From Epiperipatus broadwayi (taxonomy: Eukaryota > Onychophora > Udeonychophora > Euonychophora > Peripatidae): a stretch of DNA of 64,000 nucleotides. Each line of letters starts with the position of its first letter. Positions within the stretch are counted from its first letter, which is position 1. The notes beneath the pieces were generated by a model. It was not told where the DNA came from. It saw nothing but the letters and a program-made list of their open reading frames with translations, and did no database searches. Shown one piece after another: positions 50,090 to 60,359 of the stretch. Location: the NCBI GenBank assembly GCA_028023455.1, contig JAQFVV010000021.1, positions 1,426,001-1,490,000 of the forward strand. The letters are read 5' to 3'. A program made the position numbers and the translations under genes.

Positions 50090-50545
50090 TTAATTTATTA
50101 AATTTATATGTTGTAATTGTAAGTAAATAGTCCAGGAAAAAAATTATAAAGCAATGGAGTAGTAAGGGGAATAGATAGCATAAATATAATTACATTCAAA
50201 ACTCAAAAAATACAATGAATTCACTAAATACATCACACATTGCATAAAACAAATTGCAGTTTAATTAATTAATAATCCAAAAAAAACTTTTGATATATTT
50301 TGCAATGATATTAATAAAACACAACAAATACTTTAGGATGTATGAGACTTGAACTATGTGGATTTGTTTTGAAGCACTTTTTTTAATAATATTAAGTTCA
50401 ACTGACATGGGATGTAGTCTTAAAGCTACAACTGCAGTCAGATTATTATATATTTTTTTTTTTTTGCAAAGCATCTCCATATTTGTAAATAGCAACAGAA
50501 ACTTAAATGTCACATGAGCGTCATTCTTTATGCTTATACAAGCTG
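50090..50545. other. AT-rich stretch with no recognised feature
   Basis: No frame, repeat or RNA structure that I could support. Confidence 0.45.
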
Positions 50546-50661
50546 TTTTTACAGATGCAAAACTCTCCATACAGCAGCTCCACTTAGTGCAAGCCAGAGT
50601 AATCAATGGATGCAGGAAGGTTTATGCAAAAAATCCCTATTTAGTGCTTACTTATACAATA

Positions 50662-50706
50662 TCCTTAGAGTAGTTTCTAGCTTATGGCATTCATCAGTGA
50701 GGAGCT
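50662..50706 (-). ncRNA. Hammerhead-like core, left, in family C
   Basis: Minus strand: CCTCA, CTGATGA (intact), ATGCCATAAGCTA, GAAAC, TACTC, TAAGG. Helix I pairs CCTCA with TAAGG at 4 of 5. Stem II is weak (GC/GC around CATAA). Helix III has lost its G (CTAC where CTAG is seen in sister copies). Confidence 0.45.
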
Positions 50707-50725
50707 TTGGATCTGAGAGCACTGC

Positions 50726-50768
50726 TCTTCACTAATGAAAGTAACAAGCTAGAAACTAGTCTTGTGAA
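50726..50768 (+). ncRNA. Hammerhead-like core, right, in family C
   Basis: Plus strand: CTTCA, CTAATGA (one change), AAGTAACAAGCTA, GAAACTAGTC. The palindromic helix III ACTAGT and the GUC triplet are intact. Helix I and stem II are poor. Confidence 0.4.
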
Positions 50769-50999
50769 TACTGGATGAGTAGTCTCTAGATAGAAGCAGT
50801 TGATTACCCTGGTGTGCACTGAGTGACACTTTTACCTTTGTGAGAAATTTAAATGCCATGCTACAAAGCTTCTCATATTCTCTGCATGACTGTTCAAAAT
50901 TTAATAAAGGATTTTTTAAATTAAGCTTGAATTAACTTTCAACTGATTCAACTTTTTTTATCATTTTTTTGATAATCTAGCATTGAAAAAAAAATCTTT

Positions 51000-52100
51000 A
51001 AAGGAATTTTCAGACCATTTGGTTCTCACTTTTTCAGAATTTGAGAAGTATTCCCAAAAGATGACTTTAATCTTTTCAAATATTCATTTGTTTTGTAGGA
51101 CATTTCCTGGGAAAGCTACTTTTGTTTTTATTGAGAAACTTGTGCCATGTTGCAACTACTTCAAGTTGATCCTTTTCAATATTTGCTTTCACAAAATCTA
51201 ATATTTTAATCTCAGATTCAATTTTGTTTGGAAGATTTGAAAGTCAATTTTCTATCAAATGTGTCTTGTAACTTGCAAACAGTGTTGACAAATTTTGAAA
51301 CATCTGGAACTCGGGTACATGCCCAAACAATTTGATAAGAACATCACCATGAGGGAGTCATCTTAATTTTGCATTTAATAGCAAAATAGAAATGCAAAGT
51401 TATCATCTTTTTAACCAGTGTCTTGAAAATCATTAACTGTGTAAATTTGAATTTAACAACTTACTCTAGATTATTCATAATTCACCAGGTGACTGCTTAG
51501 AAATTAAGCTTTTCTTTGAACGCAGCAGTGCATGCAGATTATATGGGGAGCTTCATTCATGTTAATACCATTAAAACCAGAATTATAACATGATAAGGAC
51601 TTATCTCCAGCAATTCCTACCCCATAACTATTAGATCCATTGATGTCATTTTCTTTGAAATGATATCATTAAATATCGCCTACAGTATTATGCACTCTGC
51701 CAAAGGATGGAAAGTCAAAATATCTTTCTATAACTTTATTGCATTGCAAATACAAAATAAGATAACATTTCTGCCTTCATTTCCTTGAATAATTAAGAAT
51801 CTAGCATTTTTATTTTCACTTAACTTAATCTCAGCTGAATTGTTTGAAATAATGTCATGTTTCAAATTGGGATAGTGTTTATTTTCTTTACAATTATTCT
51901 ATTCCAGAATGCACATAGTATGACATCTTTTATGAGAGGAAAAATTGAATTGTCATCTATAATAAGATTTATACCACATTTAACAATATAAACAATGAAT
52001 ATGATGGAAGGCTTTAGGACATTTTTATTTTCTTTGTTAGCTGATAATAATAAAATACTGTCATAACCCAAAATTTTGATATATGATGAAACAAGTCCAT
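51000..52100 (-). pseudogene. Possible hAT-like transposase fossil
   Basis: One minus-strand frame over about 51080-51360 reads HGDVLIKLFGHVPEFQMF, NLSTLFASYKTHLIENWL and VKANIEKDQLEVVATWHKFL without a stop for about 80 residues. Nearer 51480-51540 come CCVQRKA and SKQSPGEL pieces. This order (HCxxHRxAL...RWLSRGxVLxRxxE-like) resembles the central part of ZBED/SCAND3-type hAT transposases. The match is by eye and partial. No terminal repeats were found. Confidence 0.4.
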
Positions 52101-53420
52101 TTTTTGCTTGTATAGCTGTCTTTATTTTGTAAATGCTATAAGAGATTTTTTACTAACATTGGATTATATTTTCTTACAAATAACACATTTGTGTTTAAGA
52201 GAGTCATCTTTATATGTAAAAATTTATTTATCAGGTATTCATCACTATATTTTGTTTTTGTATACATCTTAAAAATGAAAACATTTTCTTATTATTATTC
52301 CACACTGAAATGTTGCATATGATCTGTCAAATTCTTCATAATTGGTTAACTATCCCATTACTTCACCTTTTCTCTAGTGCCCATTTTCAACCAATGATCA
52401 ACATCTACTATTACACAAATTGAAAAATGAATTTAAAATTTAAAATAATTACAAGGAGGGCGAGAGTGGACATATATAAAATACAAAGTTTTAAACTCAC
52501 TCACTGACTACTCTAAGACTGAATAAGGTGACCCTTTGTATATATACTGATAACAGTGTACCAGCATTAAAAAGATCACAAAAGTTGAGGGTAAAGAATT
52601 TTGGGTCTATGAAAGGTCTACCTTCAAGCTTTTGCATAATAATAGCATGATTGCATCTCATATCTCAGAAATACTTTTTATCACTCAACAAAATAAGAAA
52701 TCAAATAAGTGAAGCTTTTTTGCAGACTAAAATATTAAAAAAAACCTAATCTGATGCTTAGTACATCTTATATTTGTCACAAAATTTAATTAATAATAGC
52801 ATTGTTTTTGTATTTGGTCTTATATTGTTGATTTATGTGATTTTTTTGCTATCATTTTGTATGCATTCCTTTAAGTGTCACGACTAATATCCCAGATTCT
52901 TAATCACTAATCTAGCTGTATGCAACTGTTAAATGCTTTATTTGACACTAATTTCTCATGATATCTTGAGAAACTACTAGTTATTAATATTCAAATAAAA
53001 CATTTTATATATTAAATACAATCTTAATTTCTTTTCAGTAGTGAGCATTATTGTCAAAAGCAACCATTCTATTTAAAAAAAAAAAAAAACAAATCATAAT
53101 TTTCTTTGGCAAAGTTTCCTAACACAGAAAATGCAGTAAGGGTTGTATTTAATGTTTTTAATATTGTCTCCAAATATAAAACATTATTATCTTGTCTTTA
53201 AATTATTACATTTCATTGACAGATTTATCATACTCGATGATTTGCATTGAGAATGAATATAAATTAAATTTGGAATAATGCAAAAGTTAGTACAGTATTA
53301 TACTAGACTTAATGACAAAATAAATTAACTCCTTTTCACTCTTTCCTTATGATGGTTTTTTCATTTTTTTTATCATTTCAACTAATCAGCTAAAATTTAT
53401 TATGTGTTATATTAATCAGT
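52100..53420. other. AT-rich stretch with no recognised feature
   Basis: No element boundaries, frames or structured repeats seen. Confidence 0.45.
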
Positions 53421-53424
53421 TTTA

Positions 53425-53690
53425 TCCAGCATGCATTAGGAGTAATAAAATGAGATTGAAAACGAAATCCATGGATGAGACAACAAACATCACTGATAAC
53501 ATTGAAAGAGTGAAAATAAAGCAAACATTGAATCCAATAGATTGTAAAGATCTAGAAAAAGTTCACACATGTGATCAATGAATGAAATAAGGAAGTTAAC
53601 TTACATACAAGAGAAACTAGATATAGAAAGAAATGGATAAACATGGATAGATCTTTATTCTATAGCAAATCAATAATGGTTGATGATGTC
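53425..53690 (+). mobile_element. RTE-type LINE B, 3' end, very decayed
   Basis: AGTAATAAAATGAGATTGAA, ATGGATGAGACAACAAACAT, ATCCAATAGATTGTAAAGAT and a closing CAATAATGGTTGATGATG match the order at 35230-35530. The most diverged copy here. Confidence 0.75.
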
Positions 53691-54126
53691 ATATAAATAT
53701 CTACTTACAATTATGTTTTAATAAATGTACTTATATTTTATATTTATTTATAACATTTAAATTGCATCACATATGTGTAAGTGCATCTATCTATGCAATC
53801 ACTAATCTATATTTGTTTTTAAATGCTTTTGTTGAAGTTGGAAAACATGTTTATTTATTTGTTAACTCACAAGAGGATGCCATAAAGATTTTCTTCTTTC
53901 AATTTAATAACATAAATTATATTACATATATTATAGTTTAGTTAAGCTTTTTTTTAAAAAAAAATTTTTTTTCAAATAAAAAGGTAAAATGTCAACAATT
54001 TTAAATAGAAAAATTACTTACTGATTTCTTATATAGTGTATATAAGCACAGACTTTCACACAACCCACCACTCTCCAGTCTATCTAATAACACTGATACA
54101 CTCACCACATATATGCTGAAAAGATA

Positions 54127-54188
54127 AATAATGACCAATATACGTATTTCATGCTAAAACCAACAATCATCAATTGGTCCAGATTATC
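54127..54188 (-). ncRNA. Hammerhead motif, family D, left arm
   Basis: Minus strand: GGACCAA, TTGATGA (first base changed), TTGTTGGTTTTAGCAT, GAAATACGTATATTGGTC. Helix I (ACCAA/TTGGT) is perfect. Helix III ATACGTAT is palindromic. Box one and stem II are each slightly damaged relative to the right arm. Confidence 0.65.
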
Positions 54189-54514
54189 ATCTCCCACACA
54201 TATATACTATAAGTGCTCAGAAATATATTAAGATAGACAATCTTCATACTTTAATGGACAGGCTCCAATCTACTACACACTCCAACTCTTCAACCATCCA
54301 TTCAATTGAAAATCTGATGATGAAATGCTCAAAGGTCACCCTGAGGCTGAGATTCTTGTCACACTCATGTTGACCTAAGGTCAATCTGAACCCCAATTGG
54401 ATGGATGGTTGAAAAGTTGGGGTGTGTGGTAGATTGGAGCCTGTCCATTAAAGTATGAAGATTGTCTATCTTAATATATATTTGAGCGCTTATAGTATAT
54501 ATGTGTGGGAGAAG

Positions 54515-54573
54515 ATAATCTGGACCAACTGATGATTGCTGGTTTAGCATGAAATACATATATTGGTGATTAT
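54515..54573 (+). ncRNA. Hammerhead ribozyme, family D, right arm
   Basis: Box one CTGATGA (54529-54535) and box two GAAA (54551-54554) are canonical. Helix II is TGCT (54537-54540) with AGCA (54546-54549) around GGTTT. Inner helix I is ACCAA (54524-54528) with TTGGT (54563-54567). An outer helix pairs ATAATC (54515-54520) with GATTAT (54568-54573). Helix III is ATA/TAT with a CA loop. The cleavage triplet is AUA, ending at 54562, and H at position 17 may be A. The U-U at the base of helix II is the one weak point. Confidence 0.8.
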
Positions 54574-54689
54574 TTATCTTTTCAGCATATATGTAGTTGG
54601 GTGTATCAGTGTTATTAGATAGAATGGAGAGTGGTGGGTTGTGTCAAAGTGTGTGCTCATATACCCTATATATTACATATATAGACACA

Positions 54690-55165
54690 GGTGTATATAT
54701 GATAAGCCTGTGTTTCAGTTATTACTGATTTCTTATATATATATATGCATGTGCACATACTAAACCTGATATGTACATAAAGAGTATATGTATTAACTTA
54801 TTGCAGAAATATCTAGTAATATATATATATGTGAAATTAATTTTCAAGTAGAATTATGTTTATTAACTGCAGTTCATTTGCAATAAAGTTTTGTAAAGTC
54901 TTTTTTTTTAATTAAAAAATAAAAAATTTCCAATAAAAGTAATAATGCTAAACACTTTTCACTTAAAACAATATTTCATATTTTTAATCACTTATATAAA
55001 CATAATTTATTATGTACACATATTAATATGATACATACATTAGGGGGATATATTTTAACTTACAGAAGAATTATGTAATGATATATATATATATATATAT
55101 AAATGTCCAGTCAATTTAAAGTATAATATAGTTTGACATTTTTATTTATTTTGCCAATATAAAAA
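54690..55165. other. AT-rich stretch with TA microsatellites
   Basis: Short (TA)n runs at 54737-54746 and 55081-55100. No other feature. Confidence 0.6.
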
Positions 55166-55170
55166 AATTA

Positions 55171-55490
55171 AGAATAATAGAGTATTTTAAATGCTTTTAT
55201 TTACCATGCACTAAACAGAAAACCAAGAATTGTTTCTTCAACCACAATTGGGGTTTTTAGATTTAACTTCAAACAAAAGCATGGGAAAAAGTCCAGAAAT
55301 TAATTAAGTCAATCCCTATTTTTTTTATAATAAGGGATTGATTTAATTAATTCCTAGATCCCCCCCCCCCATGTTATTATTTCAAATTAAATCTAAAAAC
55401 CCAATCGTGGTTGAAGAAATATGTTTTTTTCTTTTTAGTGCACAATCAATAAAAGCATTTAATGTTAAAAAAAATTTAATCTCTATTATT
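55171..55490. repeat. Foldback element, about 130-bp arms
   Basis: Left arm AATAATAGAG, AAATGCTTTTATT, TTCTTCAACCACAATTGGGG. The right arm is the complement, ending AAAAGCATTTAATG and CTCTATTATT. A C run (55362-55371) lies near the loop. Non-coding. Confidence 0.8.
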
Positions 55491-55499
55491 ATAAAAGAT

Positions 55500-56700
55500 G
55501 TATAATCTCATCTCCACCATATTGTAATAATCCACTAATACTGGAAATCAGATCACTCTCTCTCTCTCAATTTATCTTCATGTATCTTCATAATTTGCAT
55601 GCTCATGAATAAATAATTGTGTATAAAAAGTATATACACATCTATATTGCATATTAAATATGATTATATGTTTAATTGTAAAATAGACATGTATATACTA
55701 TAAAGTGAATAATATATATGAATTTGCATTCTGAGATAAACTAATAGCAATCAAAATATCATAAAAAAAGGAAAACAAAGCATATAGATGATAGAAGATG
55801 CTCATATAATAACTGATAGTAAAAATAAGTCTTATTGAATAGTAGCACATCTGTCTTTCAAACTATAGTTTGAGTTTAAATCCAAGCTAGATGAATTTAG
55901 ATATATTTCAGGTTATCAACAGTTTTGTTAATCCCTTCCTCCAAATATATAACTCATAGCCAACTTATTTAACTATCTGATTAATGGTCAGTAAATTAAC
56001 AATTAAGAGTTCTCATCTAGAAGTTAAATGCCCCAATTCAACAGTATATATCCATGGAGTAAAGTGGCACTTGTAATATGGTGGAAGCTTCATAACTGGT
56101 GGATTAGATGTCATTTTTTTATATGTATTAAGCACATACTTATTATTACTTTATCTAATCTTAGTTGTGTTTTAGACTCATATATCAGATTTCTGATATT
56201 TGACTTTTATTTAATATAAAATAAACTACCCAGTCAATTACTTTACTAATCAATATTCTAAGATAGTGACCTTAAATTTCAAATACTAATTAATAAAGTA
56301 TTACCACATAAATATAATTACTAATGATAATGTAATATTTTCCTCATCACTTCTGGAGAACATACTATCAAAACACCAATGATGTAGCAATCTTCCAACA
56401 TTCCCACCAATGGAGTAAACTGTCTATATTACCAACGAGTAGAGTGAACTGTCCAGAATCATTGATAGACAGAATGAACTCTCCTGAAATTCTACACTGA
56501 TTTTAAAAATGACTTTTGTAATTTTGGTTTTCTATTTTTGCTTTTATTCTATACTGAATGTGCATTGATTTGATTACAGCTTAATTACCCACAAAAATTT
56601 TGTTAAAATTTTCACCTCAACTTATGGACTCTTATATTTAGTAAATGTTTATCTAATACTTTTTAAACCTATAAGTCACTTTTAAAATAACATAGATGAT
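55500..56700. other. AT-rich stretch with no recognised feature
   Basis: 56385-56475 has a short imperfect repeat of ACCAATGGAGTAAACTGTC / ACGAGTAGAGTGAACTGTC. Otherwise featureless. Confidence 0.45.
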
Positions 56701-56704
56701 TTTG

Positions 56705-56870
56705 AAATATGTGTATTGGAGATCATCTATCTATCTTCTTTGCATGCATGTTATCATGTGTGTGACTTGCTTGAGATAGAGTGGATGATGAATTTAGACT
56801 GAAAAAATCCTAAGTTCAGGTCCCTCTAGTTACATGTATATGAAATGTATTATGAGTACATTCAATATAA
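56705..56870 (+). mobile_element. Family D fragment, 3' half of hammerhead
   Basis: GAAATATGTGTATTGGAGAT then CATCTATC is the 3' half of the hammerhead region. It is followed by TGCTTGAGATAGAGTGGATG and ACATGTATATGAAAT, shared with 57285-57370. The 5' box is missing. Confidence 0.6.
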
Positions 56871-57054
56871 GTAAATTACATATTGGCTTGAAACTATATT
56901 ACAAGATTAGTCCATCCCTCTTCTATTAATATATATGGATATGTAATGGTCTGATAAAATGAGGGTTTAGATTGATTTAATGTCTACATGTGTATGATTA
57001 CAATATCAAATCCAATAAGGGTCTTGACTGTTCCATCATTGGTTTTTTTTAATG

Positions 57055-57375
57055 AAATGGATGGTTGAATAGTTGAAAAGGTGAGGAGATTAAAACCTGC
57101 CCATTAAAATTTAAGGAATTGCTATCTTAATATATATATAAACTGAGCACTGATTATATATCTGTGTAGATTTTGATCTGGTCCAACTGATGAGTGCTAG
57201 TTGTGCATGAAATATGTACAATGGGAATCATCTATCTTTTTGTGTGTATGTGGTAATGGGTATTTATTGCTTGAGATATGATAATGGGTATCAGTTGCTT
57301 CAGACAAAGTGTAGGATGGATATAGACTGAAAAATCTAAGTTCAAGTAGTTCTACTTACATGTATAAGAAATAAA
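57055..57375 (+). mobile_element. Family D element, single copy
   Basis: Shares GAAAAGGTGAGGAGATTAAA-like, CTGCCCATTAAAATTTAAGG-like and ACTGAGCACTGATTATATAT-like blocks with 54400-54500, in the same order. The hammerhead follows, then TTGCTTGAGATATGATAATG. The mirrored arm is absent. Confidence 0.65.
57183..57226 (+). ncRNA. Hammerhead ribozyme, family D
   Basis: Box one CTGATGA (57187-57193), box two GAAA (57209-57212). Helix II is GTGC (57194-57197) with GCAT (57205-57208), a 4-bp stem with a G-U at its base, the expected geometry. Inner helix I is CCAA with ATGG, three pairs. Helix III ATATGTACA is imperfect. Confidence 0.65.
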
Positions 57376-57620
57376 TTTAGAGTACATTCATATTCACCCG
57401 TATACTTTTATTGAAATATACCATTAAAAGTTGAAGAATAATCTCTGCTATTTACTGAGGTAATATATTTAATTAAAAACAAAAAATAAATAATATCTAA
57501 GAAATGAAGGCATTTTTCATTGACGATAGTTTATAATTTTAAAGTTGTAATGAAAAAAAAATCGATGGGTTTATTGTCCAGGAATTCATAAGAAATTTCA
57601 ATACTAGAAAAGACAAAGCT

Positions 57621-57730
57621 GGATGTCAAGCGTTGTTAGCTGAGAGGTCATCGCAGCCGCCTTGCAAGCAAATAGTTGGTTGTAGACAGTTATGGGTTCG
57701 CCTTCCGGCCGATGCTATGACATATGAAAA
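57621..57730 (+). mobile_element. tRNA-headed SINE with perfect 13-bp duplication
   Basis: GGATGTCAAGCGTTGTTAGC opens the head. An A-box-like TAGCTGAGAGG and a B-box-like GGGTTCGCCTTCC follow, then an acceptor-like CCGATGCT and the tail GACATATGAAAA. Flanks AAAAGACAAAGCT at 57608-57620 and 57731-57743 are identical, the mark of target-primed insertion by LINE machinery. The head has an extra arm before the B box, so it resembles a long-arm tRNA more than the head at 12646 does. Confidence 0.92.
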
Positions 57731-57749
57731 AAAAGACAAAGCTTAATGC

Positions 57750-57990
57750 ATTTCAAGGATCTTAAACCTCCAAATCTGACACTCTCCTTGATGCATCAAA
57801 CCGGATAGGATATTTTCATGTTGTGAAATTCAAAATAAGAATATAATACCAGTTTTGCATGAAGAAGTAAATTAAATTTTTCTTTAAGTGAGTGTAAGAG
57901 CTCGTATTTTTAAGATACTAAGTAACACAAATGAAAAAAAGGATTTATTTAGGTAAAGATTAAATAACTAGAACACAGGCTTATTATATA
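57750..57990. other. AT-rich stretch with no recognised feature
   Basis: Nothing supportable. Confidence 0.45.
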
Positions 57991-57999
57991 CCTGTGTTT

Positions 58000-58375
58000 A
58001 TATATGTAATATATAGGGTATATGAGCACAGACTTTCACACGACCCACCACTCTCCACACTATCTCATAACACTGATACCCTTGAACACACAATTGGATG
58101 GACGGTTGAAGAGTTGAAGTGTGGAGTGGATTGAAGCATATCCATTAAAGTATGAGGATTGGTTATCTTAATATATATCTGAGCACTTATAGCATATATG
58201 TGTGGAGATGGTAATCTGAACCAACTGATGTTTGCTGGTTTAGCATGAAATACCTTTATTGGTGATTATTTATCTTTTCAACATATGTGTGTTCAAGTGT
58301 ATCAGTGTTATGAGATAGTGTGGAGAATAGTGGGTCGTGTGAAAATCTGTGCTCATATACCTTGTATATTACATA
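58000..58375. mobile_element. Family D element with one hammerhead
   Basis: Inverted ends GTATATGAGCACAGACTTTC (58019) and the complement TGTGCTCATATACC (58349-58362). The internal GGATTGAAGCATATCCATTA and GGTTATCTTAATATATATCT match 54430-54480. Only one inner arm is kept, so it is a shorter form of the 54030-54685 element. Confidence 0.75.
58211..58269 (+). ncRNA. Hammerhead motif, family D
   Basis: CTGATGT (last base changed), TTGCTGGTTTAGCAT with a perfect TGCT/AGCA stem, GAAA, and helix I ACCAA/TTGGT with outer GTAATC/GATTAT. Helix III (TACCTTTA) is damaged. Confidence 0.65.
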
Positions 58376-58379
58376 TGTA

Positions 58380-58680
58380 AAGATTAAAATATATTTATTA
58401 TCTAATGTTTTTATGAAAAAATAAAAGACTTAATAAATTATTTACAGTGAATTACGTCTATAATTCTATACGACTTTATTTTATCTGTTTTCTGCGCTAA
58501 CTATAATGATTTAGTAACAGTTTACACATTCAACAGCAGAACAGATTTTTTCAAGTTGCAGATATTTAATTTATTCAGCTAAGCGCTCTCAATAGTAAAA
58601 CATATCACAATTATAGCATTATAATTTGTAAATATATATATTACGCAATATGGATAATTATATGCTAAATTACTCAGGAA
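58380..58680. other. AT-rich stretch with no recognised feature
   Basis: Nothing supportable. Confidence 0.45.
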
Positions 58681-58686
58681 TTACTA

Positions 58687-59157
58687 GGTGACAGCACTGT
58701 AGTTGCAGCTTGAGTTTCAGGAACTTTAGCACTAACCCTCTACTTCTGGAATAAACCGCACAGAGCAGTAGAAAATAATTATATTTTTTTTAACCATATT
58801 GCTCTTAATAAATAATGTTGAGTTTCATCATAACAGAAAGAAAAACCTATCATTTTCATAACAATGAAAATTAATAATAAGAGGCAATACACAATTAAGA
58901 AAAGTAAAGTTATTCCACTATAAAAATTTAAAGTTAATCCTGGCACCCATCCAGACATTTTGTTTCCTTGTGGTACCAGGGTTTATGCTAAATATTCTCA
59001 AACTACTTATTTTTATCCAGGGATGGTAATTAAACAACTTCAGGATGTTGATGAATTTTACAGCATAGCTTTTGAAGATTCAACTTGTGTGAGTGGTTGT
59101 ACCCGGCCTCTTCCTATTCCTCAGCTTCATTTAATAAGTATTCCATCTTCAGCCTAA
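58687..59157 (+). pseudogene. SGF29: SGF29-like pseudogene (SAGA subunit, tandem Tudor region)
   Basis: SGF29 is a SAGA histone acetyltransferase subunit whose C-terminal tandem Tudor domain binds methylated H3K4. The plus frame gives KSKVIPL, a stop, then KVNPGTHPDILFPCGTRVYA, KYSQTTYFYPG, YSIAFEDS and RPLPIPQLHLISI. This follows the second Tudor repeat: RRVIPL, KANPETDPEALF, YPQTTCFY, VLFEDxSY, SPPLNVAQRYV. Upstream in the same frame, GDSTVVAA and a stop match the first Tudor (GDKVAAR), and NNKRQYTI matches the GKERHTL segment. Stops at 58711 (TGA), 58837-58848 and 58921 (TAA) interrupt it. About 155 residues run on without an intron-like gap, which suggests a processed copy. No 5' half or A tail was found, and there are no other host-gene exons nearby. 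Confidence 0.85.
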
Positions 59158-59159
59158 TT

Positions 59160-60165
59160 GATTTTAAATCCTTTTTTTATTTTACATATTGAAAGCTTTA
59201 TTTTTGATAACTAAAAACAATTGTTATTGAAAAACACCGTACTTTTTCCAAATAAGGCATATGCCCCTCCTGCTTCAAAAATCTGTACTTTTTTTTTTAA
59301 AAAAAAAGATAACTGCATTTTACAAAACAATGGCAAAAATGAAAAATTCTTTCATTTACTAACTGTTCTATAAAGTTATTATTATAATTTAGTTGAAGAA
59401 TATTAAATCAGGGAAGAGTAAATTTGATACATTTGGCTAACTAATGATAAGGTCTTCTTTGGTAATGATACATTTTATAAAGAGATATTAAATATTATTG
59501 AAAAAGCATCAGTTAACTTTGAAAGAAAAACTATTCAAAATAAGAGTGGAAAATGAATTAATAGACCAGTATATGTAAGAATATTTAAGAAACTCGATAG
59601 ATTTGCAGTCAATGAAATTTATTTTGTGGATCAGATTTTTAAAATAAATGTCTAGTAAAGTATTGATTTTGAAATTTGGCAATTTATGTAGAGATTTAGA
59701 CATTTAGAGAGAGAGCTGATAAATTAGGAGTAATGGAATATTGAAAAAAATGAGAGAGTAGATTTTTTTCTAATCATTCATTTTTGGTAATTGAAAAATG
59801 AATAGAAAAGAAAAATAGTGTAATTGGTCATATGCTTTGAAGGAAATAGAGTTTTATAAAGAAGGTTTTAGAAGAAAGTAAGAGTATGTAAAAAATATGA
59901 TCAATTAAATTATTAGTTGTAGTTAAAAATCAAAACAAGTTTTTCGTCTAAATAGTTTTTATATAAAAAAAAAGTATTGTATAATATCTTGGTAATAAGA
60001 AGTCTGATATTGAAACTATGATGATAAAGAATAGGATAGAAAAAGAAGGTGTTTTGGGTAAGTTGTATGGGGATGATATTTGTTTAGAGGACTTGAATAG
60101 TCAAAAGTTATATTAAGTTATATTTTTGCATAGGGTACTGGTGGAGATAGTATACTGCAACTGCT
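59160..60165. other. Purine-rich AT sequence with no recognised feature
   Basis: 59390-60110 is rich in AAG/GAA, like the coding strand of LINE-A, but no shared motif could be read. Possibly a very old LINE remnant. Confidence 0.35.
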
Positions 60166-60169
60166 AGAG

Positions 60170-60350
60170 ACATCATTTCTGTTAAACACGCAGAAATATC
60201 CACATCAGGGGCCAAAAAGCAGCAATGCTTGTTCCAGCCACTAGGTGTCGCTGTTCACCATGCGTAAGTGCAGGAACATTCCACCATCTAGCTGGCACCA
60301 AAGCTGCCCGCTTGGTGGCGCTGGTTGCCATGCATAAGCCCATAGTTAAT
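60170..60350. other. Local G+C-rich patch with a 35-bp imperfect repeat
   Basis: Stands out from its surroundings by composition. Two related segments, CACTAGGTGTCGCTGTTCAC then CATGCGTAAG, and CTTGGTGGCGCTGGTTGC then CATGCATAAG, lie about 75 bp apart. No frame, tRNA fold or known element was recognised. Confidence 0.6.
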
Positions 60351-60359
60351 ACCATTTAT

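Larger units (their letters stand above)
50551..50848. mobile_element. Foldback family C copy with full hammerhead core
   Basis: Left arm: GCAAAACTCTCCATACAG, GCCAGAGTAATCAATGGATG, TAGTGCTTACTTATACAATA. The right arm is the diverged complement (ATACTGGATGAGTAG, GTTGATTACCCTGGTGTGCA). Two inverted copies of the hammerhead-like core lie between them. This copy shows that the core belongs inside family C, where other copies have lost it by deletion. Confidence 0.75.
54030..54685. mobile_element. Family D element, inverted pair with two hammerheads
   Basis: The outer ends TATAAGCACAGACTTTCACA (54047) and the complement TGTGCTCATATACC (54650-54666) enclose mirrored arms of about 300 bp. These share AACCCACCACTCTCC, GATAGACAATCTTCATAC and TGGACAGGCTCCAATCTA. 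Each arm holds one hammerhead motif. The central 70 bases (GTCACCCTGAGGCTGAG to GACCTAAGGTCAATC) are not mirrored. No protein frame. This is the most complete copy of the family. Confidence 0.8.
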
